A stretch of DNA of 64,000 nt from Flavobacterium flabelliforme (GCF_017948675.1 NZ_JAGFBU010000007.1:1-64000), one strand, 5' to 3'; shown: positions 44,544-54,644, numbered from the stretch's first letter. Made by a program: numbers and translations. Notes: generated by a model not told the origin, from the sequence alone.

Positions 44544-46076
44544 TTAATCCGTTGCCACCTTATAAGTAGGGTCCTCGATAATGTTTACTTCAATCATTTG
44601 ATCTGCATTTTTTAATAAGGTTTTGCAATCTGCACTCAAATGTTGCAAATGCACTTTTTTATTTAGCTTCGCATATTTTTCGGTAATTTTATTAACGGCA
44701 TCAATCGCGCTCATATCTGTAATTTTACTTTCTTTAAAATCAATTATTACTTCATTTGGGTCATTAGAAACGTCAAATTTTTCTAGAAAAGCAGTTGTAG
44801 AAGCAAAAAACAAAGGACCATATATTTCATAATGCTTCACGCCTTTTTCATCGATATATTTCTTAGCACGAATTCTTTTAGCACTTTCCCAAGCAAATAC
44901 CAATGCAGAAATTATCACTCCAATCAAAACCGCTAGAGCTAAATTATGAAGTAAAATAGTTATTACGGCAACTGTTATTCCAACAAAAATATCATGTTTG
45001 GGCATTTTATTGATGATTCTAAAACTTGCCCATTCAAAAGTGCCAATCGCTACCATAATCATAACGCCAACTAAGGCTGCCATTGGCAATCGCTCAATTA
45101 CAGGAGCACCAAATAAAATAATTAGCAAAATTGTTAATGCTGCTATAATTCCAGACAAGCGGGCCCGAGATCCTGCCGAAAGGTTCACCAACGTTTGGGC
45201 AATCATTGGACATCCTCCCATACCAAAGAAAAATCCATTTAGAATATTAGAACTTCCTTGTGCTATACATTCTCTATTACCATTCCCTTTTGTCTCCGTA
45301 ATTTCATCTACTAAAGTTAAAGTTAAAAGTCCTTCTGTCAGTCCTACACAAGCCATGATTAAAGCATAGGGAAATATAATTTGTAGCATTTCTAAATCTA
45401 AAGGTATATTGGGAATGTGAAACGGCGGAAAACCACCACTTATAGAAGCAATATCTTTGACAGTTTTGGTTTCGATTCCAAAGAAAAATACTAAAGCAAA
45501 TAAAACTATAATTGCCACTAATGACGGTGGAATTGCTTTAGTTATTTTAGGAAAAAACAAAATGATTGCAATAGTAAGAGCTACTAATCCTGACATGATT
45601 AGCAAAGGAGTTCCGGAAAGCCATTCTACTTGACCGTTAACTACTTTCTTGAATTGTTCTAACTGTGACATAAAAATGACAACGGCCAACCCGTTTACAA
45701 ATCCAAACATTACAGGTTGTGGTACCAAACGTATAAATTTTCCTAATTTAAAAATACCAACTAAAATTTGTAAAACTCCTGCTAATACCACAGCTGCAAA
45801 TACATATTCTAATCCGTTTGATTTCATTAAAGCAATTAAGACAATTACGGTAGCTCCTGCTCCTCCAGAAATCATTCCAGGTCTTCCTCCAAATACAGCT
45901 GTAACTAAACCTGCAATAAAAGCGGCATATAAACCCATTAAAGGGGGGAAACCAGCTAATATTGCAAATGAAAGTGATTCTGGAATCATTGTCATAGCAA
46001 CTGTTAAGCCTGCTAAAATCTCGGTTCTAAAATTGACTTTTTGTGAAAAATCAAATAAATTAAATACTTTTTTCAT
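44544..46076 (-). CDS. SulP-family anion transporter with STAS domain
   Basis: A 510-residue transporter. I start at ATG 46076 (MKKVFNLFDFSQKVNF) instead of 46109. There are about 11-12 membrane helices; AGLTVAMTMIPESLSFAILAGFPPLMGLYAAF is the SulP signature, and FFFGMGGCPMIAQT lies later. A STAS domain follows (residues about 415-505, VIIDFKESKITDMSAIDAVNKI). It takes up sulfate, bicarbonate or other anions; the substrate is not clear from sequence. Confidence 0.92.
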   Translation of the reverse strand: MKKVFNLFDFSQKVNFRTEILAGLTVAMTMIPESLSFAILAGFPPLMGLYAAFIAGLVTAVFGGRPGMISGGAGATVIVLIALMKSNGLEYVFAAVVLAGVLQILVGIFKLGKFIRLVPQPVMFGFVNGLAVVIFMSQLEQFKKVVNGQVEWLSGTPLLIMSGLVALTIAIILFFPKITKAIPPSLVAIIVLFALVFFFGIETKTVKDIASISGGFPPFHIPNIPLDLEMLQIIFPYALIMACVGLTEGLLTLTLVDEITETKGNGNRECIAQGSSNILNGFFFGMGGCPMIAQTLVNLSAGSRARLSGIIAALTILLIILFGAPVIERLPMAALVGVMIMVAIGTFEWASFRIINKMPKHDIFVGITVAVITILLHNLALAVLIGVIISALVFAWESAKRIRAKKYIDEKGVKHYEIYGPLFFASTTAFLEKFDVSNDPNEVIIDFKESKITDMSAIDAVNKITEKYAKLNKKVHLQHLSADCKTLLKNADQMIEVNIIEDPTYKVATD

Positions 46077-46109
46077 AAATAGTAAGTGATTCTGGCTATA
46101 CTGGAACAA

Positions 46110-46423
46110 ACAGAAATGATTTCAAAACAAATAAAATTTCTGAAAAAGAAGCTGTTGAATTTAACTACTATAAATTAAAGTAGGTTCTGAGTGGAGCGTT
46201 TATTTTTGGAAGAGCAAAAATAAAACTTTTAAAACCGTTCTCCAAACACCTAATATAGATATTAAATTTTCCTGTTAAGATTAAATTATACTACTTACCC
46301 TAATAGTTTAGCCTATAAATTTTTAAAATCAATCAAAAATATTCATCTTTGACAAATTTTATTTTTTAGACAACTACATCTCTTTAATGAGGAAGTTTTT
46401 TGAAAATAGTAACTTAAAGCACT
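46110..46423. other. Intergenic region between SulP and adenosine deaminase genes
   Basis: About 310 bp, AT-rich, between divergent genes. No ORF of credible length, no clear hairpin and no exact promoter pair were found. Promoters for both genes should lie here. Confidence 0.5.
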
Positions 46424-47842
46424 ATGAAATCTCTATATACATTGTTATTCATTTTAATAATAAACACTATCTGTGCGCAAGCCACTAGTGATTATTTTGA
46501 AAAAATAAGAGATAATGAAGCGGCATTGACCGCTTTTTTTTCACAAATGCCAAAAGGCGGTGATTTACATCATCATTTTTCAGGTTCCATATATGCTGAG
46601 CCCTTATTGGAACATGCAATACAAGATGATTTTTATTTGAATACAGAAACCATGGATGTATTAAAAGAAAAACCAGCAACTGGAAACTGGCAGCAATTCT
46701 CCTCTTTAATAAAAAATGGAACGATTGATAGTTACAAGCAAAAAATTATGCAAAAGTGGTCTGTAAAAGACTATAATTTTGTGGATTATCCTTCAGATAA
46801 ACTATTTTTTGAATCTTTCATGAAGTTTGAACCAGCAATTCAAGGAAATTTTGGTCAAGGGTTATTAGAATTAAAAAAAAGAGCACTCTCTGAAAATGTA
46901 AGTTATATTGAAACTCAATTATCTACAATTCCTACACAAATCAACATCAATGATTTAACAAAATTCAATCTGAGATTGCGAAAATTAGCAGTTGTAAAAG
47001 ACGAAAAGACAATTCTAAAATCACTAGACTCTCTATACAACTCTTTATTGAAAAAAGGAGCAGAAGCGGATGCGAAAAATTTTAATAATAACTTTGTTGC
47101 TCCATTACACAAAGATTTAAAAATGGATGACTCGCAATTTACCATGCGTTATCAGAATTTTGTATTGCGTTTTATGGAACCTGTTGATTTGTTTAAAAAT
47201 TTAGTAACTGCCTTTATTTCTGCAGATACAAGCCCACTTATGGCTGGTGTAAATATAGTTTCCCCTGAAGACGGTGAAACTTCAATGAAGGATTATTGGT
47301 TGCATATGGTGATGTTTAAGTACTGTCATTCTAAATATCCAAACGTAAAATACACGATGCATGCTGGTGAACTTACCCTAGGTTTGGTTCAGCCCGAAGA
47401 ACTTACTTGGCATATTGGAGCGGCAGTTTATACCGCAGGAGCCAATCGAATTGGACACGGTGTTGCGATGGCTTATGAGAAAGACTCCTACAATTTACTG
47501 CGTTATATGGCAAAGAAATCAATTCCCATAGAAATTAACTTAGTGAGTAATGAGTTTATTTTAAAAGTTAAAGAAAGTAGACATCCTTTTACATTGTATA
47601 AAGAATTTGGGGTTCCTATTGTAATAAGCACTGATGATGCAGGTATTTTACGTACGAATATGACAGAGCAATATGTGTTATTAGCCAAAAGATATAAAGA
47701 TGTTTCCTATGCCGATATAAAACAGTTTGTTTACAACAGTATTACCTACAGTTTTATAAAAGAGGAAAAAGTAAAAAAAGAATTAAAAGCTGATTTAGAC
47801 CGTCGTTTTAAAACATTCGAAGCTCATTTCCCATTACAATAA
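46424..47842 (+). CDS. Exported adenosine deaminase-like protein
   Basis: A 472-residue metal-dependent deaminase with a signal peptide (residues 1-19, ending CAQ). The zinc site is visible: HxH in GGDLHHHFSGS (His49/His51), His in TMHAGELTLG with the catalytic Glu, His in RIGHGVAM, and Asp in ISTDDAGILRTNM. The length and N-terminal region (residues 20-110) resemble secreted ADGF-type adenosine deaminases. It would convert extracellular adenosine to inosine for salvage. A single gene with its own terminator. Confidence 0.9.
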   Translation: MKSLYTLLFILIINTICAQATSDYFEKIRDNEAALTAFFSQMPKGGDLHHHFSGSIYAEPLLEHAIQDDFYLNTETMDVLKEKPATGNWQQFSSLIKNGTIDSYKQKIMQKWSVKDYNFVDYPSDKLFFESFMKFEPAIQGNFGQGLLELKKRALSENVSYIETQLSTIPTQININDLTKFNLRLRKLAVVKDEKTILKSLDSLYNSLLKKGAEADAKNFNNNFVAPLHKDLKMDDSQFTMRYQNFVLRFMEPVDLFKNLVTAFISADTSPLMAGVNIVSPEDGETSMKDYWLHMVMFKYCHSKYPNVKYTMHAGELTLGLVQPEELTWHIGAAVYTAGANRIGHGVAMAYEKDSYNLLRYMAKKSIPIEINLVSNEFILKVKESRHPFTLYKEFGVPIVISTDDAGILRTNMTEQYVLLAKRYKDVSYADIKQFVYNSITYSFIKEEKVKKELKADLDRRFKTFEAHFPLQ

Positions 47843-47870
47843 TAGGGATACTTCAATACCTTTTCAAATC

Positions 47871-47914
47871 AAAAAGAGCTTACTTATAGTTAATACTATT
47901 TGTAAGCTCTTTTT
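47871..47914. terminator. Terminator between converging genes
   Basis: AAAAAGAGCTTAC / GTAAGCTCTTTTT stem with an 18-base loop that is itself partly palindromic. It serves the deaminase gene and the response-regulator cluster. Confidence 0.85.
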
Positions 47915-47941
47915 GGTTACATTTATATAATTGCAAAATAA

Positions 47942-48307
47942 TTATTTTTGTAATAAAAGTCGTTTTACTCTCACCGATAATTCATTTGGAATAAACGGTT
48001 TAGTCACAAAGTCATCCGCTCCTAGCTCAAAAGCTTCTAAAACCGTTTTTTCTAATCCTACTGCTGAGAGCATAATTATCGGAATGTTCAAATTTAGTTC
48101 CACTTTAACCTTCTTAACAATATCTAAACCACTAATGTGAGGCATCATAATATCCGAAATAATTAAATCTGGATTTTCAGAAACAATTTTGTCTAAAGCG
48201 ATTTGACCATTTCCACATAAAATAACATGATAGCCTTCTTTAAGCATTTTAAATTCCATCGCTTTAAGCGTCATTTCATCATCATCAGCAATTAATATTG
48301 TTTTCAT
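47942..48307 (-). CDS. Single-domain response regulator
   Basis: A 121-residue receiver domain with no output domain. The acidic pair lies in ILIADDDE, phosphoacceptor Asp52 in LIISDIMMPHISG, Thr/Ser in IIMLSAVG, and Lys in DDFVTKPFIPNEL. All key residues are present, so it should be phosphorylated. It is the last gene of the cluster, 83 bp from the hybrid kinase, and may act as shuttle or stand-alone output. Confidence 0.93.
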   Translation of the reverse strand: MKTILIADDDEMTLKAMEFKMLKEGYHVILCGNGQIALDKIVSENPDLIISDIMMPHISGLDIVKKVKVELNLNIPIIMLSAVGLEKTVLEAFELGADDFVTKPFIPNELSVRVKRLLLQK

Positions 48308-48390
48308 AGCGCAGTTCTTTTTGGTGAATTATAGTAAGGAAATCGATAGTTTATTTTTTATTTTAATCAAATCAAATGTTGTTTAAGGCT

Positions 48391-50742
48391 TTAAAATTCT
48401 TCGATTAACTCTAATTGTTTAATTGCCAATCTACAAATTTCATTCAAATTAACAACTTCTTCTTTTCTTAGGTCTCCTAAAGGATTTGTTAGCATTTCGT
48501 TTTCGATAATAGCAACGCTCTCCGAAGCCTTTGTGATACCCAATAAACTTAGAGAAGATTTCAGTTTGTGAATTTCGTCATTTAACACTTTTATGTCATC
48601 ATTTTGGTTAGAATCTAAAATTGCATCTAATGTTTGTGGTGTATTATTTAAAAAAAGAGCCACCATGTTTTTTATAAAAGCGAAATCTCCCTCCGCTAAA
48701 TCTTTTAAATATTTAAAATCAAATAGATTTTCCGAAGTGATTTCTGGGTTCTTATAAACTTTTAAAACAGAAGATTGAACCTTAGATGACTTCAAATTTT
48801 GATTTAATTTAGATAATAAAACCTCAAAATCATAGGGTTTCGATAGATAATCATTCATACCATTATCAATGCATTTTCGCTCCTCACCTACTGTTGCATG
48901 CGCTGTCAGGGCAATTATAGGGGTGTTGGCTTTGACTCCCATGTGCGTTCTAATATAATTTGTAAGTTCAATACCATCCATCTCTGGCATTTGAATATCC
49001 ATTAAAATAATATCATAATTATTATTAGTGATCTTTTCGATGGCAATTTTTCCGTTAGCAGCTACATCAATTTCTTTATCCCATTTTTTAAATACTTTAA
49101 TGGCAAGCAATTGGTTCAGTTCATTGTCCTCAACTAAAAGAATTTTAATGTTTTTAAGAAACTCTGGTGATACTTTTTTATCATCTAAATCATTAGTATT
49201 ACCAATTGTGTCTTGTGCCTTTTTATAGTGTAACGAAAAGGAGAATTCACTTCCTTTTGAAACGTCACTTTCAACTGTAATTTTACCGCCTTGCAACTCA
49301 ACCAGTTTCCGAGTTATGGTAAGTCCAAGTCCTGTTCCTCCGTATTTACGAGTTGTTTCATTAGAGGCTTGATTAAAACTCTCAAAAATAGAATCGATTT
49401 TGTCTTCCGGAATTCCTATTCCAGTATCAATTACAGAAAATTTTAACAAACAGTCTGTTGCAGTTTGCTGAAGTTCAGTAACAATTAATTCTACAAAACC
49501 TTTTTCTGTAAATTTTAAAGCGTTACCCACTAAATTCAATAAAATTTGTAAAAGTTTTGTTGGATCTCCAATTAAATTATCATTTATATTTGAATCAATA
49601 TCGTATAATAACTTTATTTTTTTTTCTTTGGCATTAGAGATTAGTAACTCAATCACAGAAATAACTGTTTTTGATAAAGAAAAATTCACTTCTTCAAAAG
49701 TCATTTTATTGGCTTCAATTTTAGAAAAATCAAGAATATCATTAATAATAACCATCAAATTTTGACCTGCTTTTTTAATGGCTTCTACACTTTGCTTTTG
49801 GTCATTATCTAATTTAGTGTTTTCTAAAACTTTAGAAAAACCAATGATACCGTTCATAGGAGTTCTAATTTCGTGACTCATATTAGTCAAAAACTGCTCT
49901 TTTATGACAACAGCTTCTTCGGCAAGTTCTTTCGCTTTTATAAGCTCCGCTTCAGTTCGTTTTTGTTCGCTAATGTCCTGAATAGTTCCTAAAATCTTAT
50001 AAGGCTTGTCTTTTTCATCATTCAAACATTTAATAAATTGATTGATATATTTTATATTTCCTTTTTTAGTAGTGATGCTATGATGAAATTGTACTTCTTT
50101 ATTCTTTCTCTTAACTATATTAAGATTTTTTTCAAAAAGGGCTAAATCTTTCGGATTCGTAAAACAGGAATTAATAAATTCTATCGTAGGAGAATTATCT
50201 TTTTCAACTTCAAAAATGGTAAAGAATTCTTCAGAAAAAAACAATTCATTGTTGCTTAAGTTCACTTCCCAAGTTCCAATTTTAGCTAATTTTTGTGCTT
50301 CTAAAAGTCGGTTTGAATTTACTTTGAGTTCTAGTTCGGTAATTTTTCTAAGCTTTAAGCTCTCATGTAATTTAATTGCATTTCTAATGCTTTGTGATAC
50401 TCCATCTGGAGTCAATAAAGTTTTCGGAATATAATCTGATGCTCCGCTTAAAATGGCTTGACTGGCCACTTTTTCGTCTCCTTGAGAAGTTACAAAAATT
50501 ACAGGTGTTTCAATTTCCAGATCTCTAATTTTTTTCAAAAAGGAAATTCCGTCTGTATCTGGCATCATATAATCTAAAAAAATAAGATCATATTGTAAAG
50601 ACAGGATAAGCACCAATCCTTCTTTTGCAGAAAAAACGGTATCAACGTCAGCTATAATTCCAGATTGCGCTATGGAACGGCTGATGGTTATGGAATCGAT
50701 TTTATCATCGTCCATTATTAATATTTTTAAAACAACTGCCAT
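48391..50742 (-). CDS. Hybrid histidine kinase REC-PAS-HisKA-HATPase-REC-Hpt
   Basis: A 783-residue soluble hybrid kinase with no membrane helix. Order: receiver (1-125, Asp57 in LIFLDYMMPDTDG), PAS (about 150-262), HisKA (NMSHEIRTPMNG, His290), HATPase (390-505, with GGTGLGLTITRKL), second receiver (532-650, Asp582 in ILMDIQMPEMDG), and C-terminal Hpt (about 675-775, His725 in DEIHKLKSSL). It can carry a complete phosphorelay in one chain. Its N-terminal receiver suggests that it is driven by an upstream kinase of the same operon. Confidence 0.93.
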   Translation of the reverse strand: MAVVLKILIMDDDKIDSITISRSIAQSGIIADVDTVFSAKEGLVLILSLQYDLIFLDYMMPDTDGISFLKKIRDLEIETPVIFVTSQGDEKVASQAILSGASDYIPKTLLTPDGVSQSIRNAIKLHESLKLRKITELELKVNSNRLLEAQKLAKIGTWEVNLSNNELFFSEEFFTIFEVEKDNSPTIEFINSCFTNPKDLALFEKNLNIVKRKNKEVQFHHSITTKKGNIKYINQFIKCLNDEKDKPYKILGTIQDISEQKRTEAELIKAKELAEEAVVIKEQFLTNMSHEIRTPMNGIIGFSKVLENTKLDNDQKQSVEAIKKAGQNLMVIINDILDFSKIEANKMTFEEVNFSLSKTVISVIELLISNAKEKKIKLLYDIDSNINDNLIGDPTKLLQILLNLVGNALKFTEKGFVELIVTELQQTATDCLLKFSVIDTGIGIPEDKIDSIFESFNQASNETTRKYGGTGLGLTITRKLVELQGGKITVESDVSKGSEFSFSLHYKKAQDTIGNTNDLDDKKVSPEFLKNIKILLVEDNELNQLLAIKVFKKWDKEIDVAANGKIAIEKITNNNYDIILMDIQMPEMDGIELTNYIRTHMGVKANTPIIALTAHATVGEERKCIDNGMNDYLSKPYDFEVLLSKLNQNLKSSKVQSSVLKVYKNPEITSENLFDFKYLKDLAEGDFAFIKNMVALFLNNTPQTLDAILDSNQNDDIKVLNDEIHKLKSSLSLLGITKASESVAIIENEMLTNPLGDLRKEEVVNLNEICRLAIKQLELIEEF

Positions 50743-50760
50743 AGTGGTGAATTATTTAAC

Positions 50761-51171
50761 TTAGAATTCAATCATATTCCAATAGTCATTTAGTACTGAA
50801 AAGCAGTAATATAATTCCTGACTTTGAAACGAAGTGGGAATATAACCTGCAATATTCAATTTCAAAACTGCTGCTTTATTTGTTTCTTGAGCAGCATCTG
50901 TGATTACAAAAACTAAAATTGATTTTAAATCGGGATGGTTCCGAATGGTATTTAATAAAAGTATGCCTTCCTCTTTTGTTCTATTTACATCAATGAGAAG
51001 AATTTTAGGAATTGGATTTAATTTAGAAAAACCTTCTAGCATAGACCATGCATCAATGGTATTGGTGGCAGAATATAAAGTAGGTCTTGTTTCATTTTCT
51101 GAAAAAAAACCTTTTATATTTTCTATAATAGTTACTCTATCTTCGACCAATAAGATACTGAAATTCCCCAT
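50761..51171 (-). CDS. Degenerate receiver-domain protein
   Basis: A receiver-like protein of 136 residues from ATG 51171 (MGNFSILLVEDR); a GTG at 51201 in frame would give 146 residues and overlap the gene before it. The phosphoacceptor Asp is kept in KILLIDVNRTKEEG. The acidic pair is reduced to ED followed by Arg, and the conserved Lys is missing: NIAGYIPTSF stands where its neighbour has NVAGYILKPLSF. It may therefore not be phosphorylated normally, and may act as a binding decoy or adaptor. Embedded in the kinase operon. Confidence 0.82.
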   Translation of the reverse strand: MGNFSILLVEDRVTIIENIKGFFSENETRPTLYSATNTIDAWSMLEGFSKLNPIPKILLIDVNRTKEEGILLLNTIRNHPDLKSILVFVITDAAQETNKAAVLKLNIAGYIPTSFQSQELYYCFSVLNDYWNMIEF

Positions 51172-51190
51172 AAAAAATGAATTAGAACTT

Positions 51191-51601
51191 TTACATTTCA
51201 CATAACTGCCAAAAGTTTTTAAGAGTTGCTACTGAAGTCAGAAATTTCTCAAAAGATAATGGTTTAAGAATGTATCCTGCAACATTCAAATTGTATGCGT
51301 TAATTTTGTCGGTATCTTCGTTTGAAGTAGTCATAACAAAAACGGATATGTTTTTAAGTTTTTCTTTTTCTCTCATAATTTTAAGAAATTCAATTCCATT
51401 CATTTTTGGCATATTGATGTCTAAAATTATGATTTTTGGAAGCGGAATTATTTGATTTTCTAGCATTTCTAAAGCTTCAATACCGTTTCCAGCAACAAAA
51501 AGAGGGTTCATTATATTGTTCTTAGAGAATGCTCTTTTTACATTCATAACATCTACTTCATCGTCTTCGACTAGCAAGATATTCACCAATTTTTGGTTCA
51601 T
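51191..51601 (-). CDS. Rcp1-type single-domain response regulator
   Basis: A 136-residue receiver with LLVEDDEVD, Asp61 in IIILDINMPKMNG, Thr in VFVMTTSNED and Lys in YILKPLSF. The long loop between strand and Asp, and the ending LKNFWQLCEM, are typical of the Rcp1-like receivers that pair with phytochrome or PAS kinases. It lies between the short kinase gene (4-bp gap) and the degenerate receiver gene; its tail is alike to that paralogue (LNDYWNMIEF), which suggests duplication. Confidence 0.93.
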   Translation of the reverse strand: MNQKLVNILLVEDDEVDVMNVKRAFSKNNIMNPLFVAGNGIEALEMLENQIIPLPKIIILDINMPKMNGIEFLKIMREKEKLKNISVFVMTTSNEDTDKINAYNLNVAGYILKPLSFEKFLTSVATLKNFWQLCEM

Positions 51602-51605
51602 AAAT

Positions 51606-52331
51606 TTAATTTTTTAAGATTATATTCTTGGGCCAATTTAACGTAAAAATTGAACCATTACTGATTCCCGCAGTGTATTTCAATTTACCTCCAACTAATT
51701 TTAAAATTTTACAACTAATTGCTAATCCCGCTCCTGTTGTATTGACAACATCTTTAGAATTTACAGTGTAAAAAATAGAAAATATTTTAGGCACTACTTC
51801 TTCGGGAATTCCTGGTCCGTTGTCGGTAATTTCTATAGTAAATTCGTCATCACTTTCTAAAATAGTTACCCTGATTTTTATCTGCTCTTTGTCATTAAAT
51901 CGTACTGCATTGTCTAATAAACCAAGTATGACTTTTTGGAACTTTGCACCTAAGGTAATGAAGTTTTCAGTAACAATTGTAGTGTCTAAAGTAAATTCTA
52001 CATGGTTATTACGGTACAAATCAAAACAACTAGACATCATTTTAGGGATATTAACGCAATAAAATTCTAATTCTGCTCGTTCTACACGAGAGAGCTCTAA
52101 CAACCCATTCATCATATTTTCTAATCGATTTACTCTATTTTTAAGTAATTCGAAATTACTGGTTACATCTTGTGTGAGCCCATTGGATAAATCTTCTTCT
52201 ATCCAAGTGGCAATATTAGCTATTGCTCTCATGGGCGATTTTATATCGTGAGAAACGATATATACAAAATCATCAAATTCTTTTTTTAAAGCAGCCAATT
52301 CCTCTTGGCAATCTTGTTGCGATTTCTCCAT
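51606..52331 (-). CDS. Short sensor-less histidine kinase
   Basis: A 241-residue kinase core: a short coiled coil (residues 1-20), HisKA with His28 in YIVSHDIKSPMRAIAN, and HATPase with DNGPGIPEEVVPKIFSIF and GAGLAISCKILKLVGG. There is no sensory or membrane domain. It resembles the C-terminal half of the next kinase upstream (HDLKAPLRAINNLAEWI) and of phytochrome-like kinases. It lies 6 bp after that gene and 4 bp before the Rcp1-type receiver, its likely partner. Confidence 0.92.
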   Translation of the reverse strand: MEKSQQDCQEELAALKKEFDDFVYIVSHDIKSPMRAIANIATWIEEDLSNGLTQDVTSNFELLKNRVNRLENMMNGLLELSRVERAELEFYCVNIPKMMSSCFDLYRNNHVEFTLDTTIVTENFITLGAKFQKVILGLLDNAVRFNDKEQIKIRVTILESDDEFTIEITDNGPGIPEEVVPKIFSIFYTVNSKDVVNTTGAGLAISCKILKLVGGKLKYTAGISNGSIFTLNWPKNIILKN

Positions 52332-52337
52332 TTTTAT

Positions 52338-54644
52338 TTATTTAGGAACTGTAAAAATAAAACTACATCCCTCATTCTCTTTAGATTCAATACGTATGGA
52401 TCCGCCTTTTTCTTCAATAATTTTCTTTACGATAGATAATCCTACTCCAGTACTTTCTTTTACATCGCGGGCTACAATAGTTTGAAAAACTTTAAAAACT
52501 TTATTATGGTAATCCTCTGCAATACCTGGCCCATTATCTTTTACCGTAAATTGATGAAAATCTGGTAATGATTCATAGTAACATTCAATTATTCCTATGG
52601 GTTTGTTATTGTATTTAACAGCATTACTAATTAAATTACTAAAAACTTGTTCTAACAGTATTCGCTCAGACAGTATGGTAGGGAAATTTTGGCCAATTAT
52701 AACTTCAAAATCGAGCTTTGGAACCATAATATCAATAATCTGATCGAGCATCAAGGTCATATCTATTGTTTCTTTTTCAATTGCAACGCGGCCAATACGC
52801 GAATATTCTAACACACCGTTAATTAAATTTTCCATTCGCAAGACTCTTCCACGTAGTAAATCAAAATTAGAACTTACTTCTTCCGGCATTGATGGCATGT
52901 CTTCAACAATCCATTCGGCAAGATTATTAATAGCTCTTAAAGGTGCTTTCAGGTCATGAGAAACTACGTAAGCAAACTCATCAAGTTCTCTATTCTTTTT
53001 TTCTAGATCTGCTAATGCGTTGTTTAAACTTTCTTCGGCTATTTTTTGATCGGTAATATCAGTACTAATCGAAACGTATTGGTAGGGTTTATTGTTTTCA
53101 CCTAAAAAAGGAACAATTGTCATTTTCTCCCAATAGGATAAACCATCTTTTGATGAGTTTTTAATTTCACCTTTCCAAACCTTCCCTTTTATTATAGTGT
53201 TTAAGATGTCCTTGTCTAAAGAACCGGTTATAGTACTTTGATCTTTTCCTATCAATTCTTCTTTTGTATATTGAGAAATTGAACAAAAATTATCATTTAC
53301 ATACGTAAGCATTCCTTTTTTATCTGATATAGAAACAATTGCAGATTCGTCTAAAGCTGCTCTAATATCGTTGATTTCTTTCGACTTTAATATGATTTTT
53401 TGTTCGGCAATAGTTATTTCAGTTATATCTTGAACGATCCCTTTTATCTCAATTACTTCACCGTTATCATTTGTAAAAGGTTGACCAATTTCTAGAATAT
53501 GCTTAATACTTTGATCTGGAAGTACAATTCTATATTTTATTTTAAAGTTCTTTCCCGTTTTTAAGGCGATTTCTGAAGTCTTGTTTAATAATTCTAAATC
53601 ATCTTTATGAATTCTGCTTCTATAACTTTCAAAAAGTTGTCCTGAAGGCTGTCTTTCTAACTCAAATATTCGATAATGACCATCTGACCAAATAAGGTCA
53701 TTAGTTATTAAATCAAATTTCCAACTTCCAATTTTAGCAATGTTCTGAGATTCATCTAATAAATTATTACTATCAATTAATTTTTGCTCAACTGCTTTTT
53801 CTTTAGTCATGTTTCGAGCAATACAGTAAAGGTTTCCAGTAGCTGGATCGGGAGACGTATTCCAACTTAGAGTAACATATTGTCCGTTTTTGCAACGAAA
53901 ACGATTTTCAAAACTGATTGTTAACTCCCCTTTTGACAGTTTTTCTACTTGATTTAGTGTAGAAGGCAAATCATCTATATGTACAAAATTGGTAAAAGGA
54001 ACGCCTTCTAACTCCTCTTTAGAAAAGCCTAAAACAGTTGTAAAAGCAGGATTTACTTTGTAAAACAATCCGTTTACATTTGCAATACAGACCAAATCTT
54101 TAGACAAATCTATAAAATTCTGAAGTTCTTTTTGAGATTCAAGAAAATCAAAATGTTTGATTCGAGAGTCTAACAAAGTGACCACTTGATTGGATAATAA
54201 TTGCAAAGCCTTTTTTTGCTGTTCCGTAAGCACTCTTGCTTTAGTATCAATCACACACAAGGATCCCATATTAAGACCATTTTTGGTTCGCAACGGTGAT
54301 CCGGCGTAAAAACGAATATTAGGGTTTCCTGTAACTAAAGGATTTTTTGCAAACAAATCATTTTCTAAAGCATTTGGAACTTCAAAAATGTCATCACCCA
54401 TAATTGTATATTGACAAAAAGAGATATTCCTGGAGGTTTCGCTAACGTCAATACCGACACTTGATTTAAACCATTGTCTTTCTTCATCTATTAAACTAAC
54501 TAAAGCAATGGGTGTATCACAAATATATGAGGCTAATTGAGTAATTGAATCGTATTCTACTTCTGATAAAGTATCCAAAATTGAATACTTTTTGAGTTCT
54601 TTTAATCTTTCAACTTCATTGGCTGGTATAGGATTTATTTTCAT
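52338..54644 (-). CDS. GAF-PAS-PAS-PAS sensor histidine kinase
   Basis: A 768-residue cytoplasmic sensor kinase, first gene of the cluster. A GAF domain (about 20-165, with FYAGSPLRTKNGLNMGSLCVID) is followed by three PAS domains (about 175-285, 295-412, 425-535), then HisKA with His563 in YVVSHDLKAPLRAINN and HATPase ending GVGLSIVKKIIEEKGG. There is no membrane segment or chromophore Cys at a phytochrome position, so it probably senses an internal signal such as redox, haem or a small ligand. 6 bp before the next kinase. Confidence 0.93.
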   Translation of the reverse strand: MKINPIPANEVERLKELKKYSILDTLSEVEYDSITQLASYICDTPIALVSLIDEERQWFKSSVGIDVSETSRNISFCQYTIMGDDIFEVPNALENDLFAKNPLVTGNPNIRFYAGSPLRTKNGLNMGSLCVIDTKARVLTEQQKKALQLLSNQVVTLLDSRIKHFDFLESQKELQNFIDLSKDLVCIANVNGLFYKVNPAFTTVLGFSKEELEGVPFTNFVHIDDLPSTLNQVEKLSKGELTISFENRFRCKNGQYVTLSWNTSPDPATGNLYCIARNMTKEKAVEQKLIDSNNLLDESQNIAKIGSWKFDLITNDLIWSDGHYRIFELERQPSGQLFESYRSRIHKDDLELLNKTSEIALKTGKNFKIKYRIVLPDQSIKHILEIGQPFTNDNGEVIEIKGIVQDITEITIAEQKIILKSKEINDIRAALDESAIVSISDKKGMLTYVNDNFCSISQYTKEELIGKDQSTITGSLDKDILNTIIKGKVWKGEIKNSSKDGLSYWEKMTIVPFLGENNKPYQYVSISTDITDQKIAEESLNNALADLEKKNRELDEFAYVVSHDLKAPLRAINNLAEWIVEDMPSMPEEVSSNFDLLRGRVLRMENLINGVLEYSRIGRVAIEKETIDMTLMLDQIIDIMVPKLDFEVIIGQNFPTILSERILLEQVFSNLISNAVKYNNKPIGIIECYYESLPDFHQFTVKDNGPGIAEDYHNKVFKVFQTIVARDVKESTGVGLSIVKKIIEEKGGSIRIESKENEGCSFIFTVPK

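Noticed and set aside
44998..46089. Long + strand ORFs opposite the SulP gene
   Set aside because: They mirror the SulP coding frame, have no family features and lie fully inside a clear gene.
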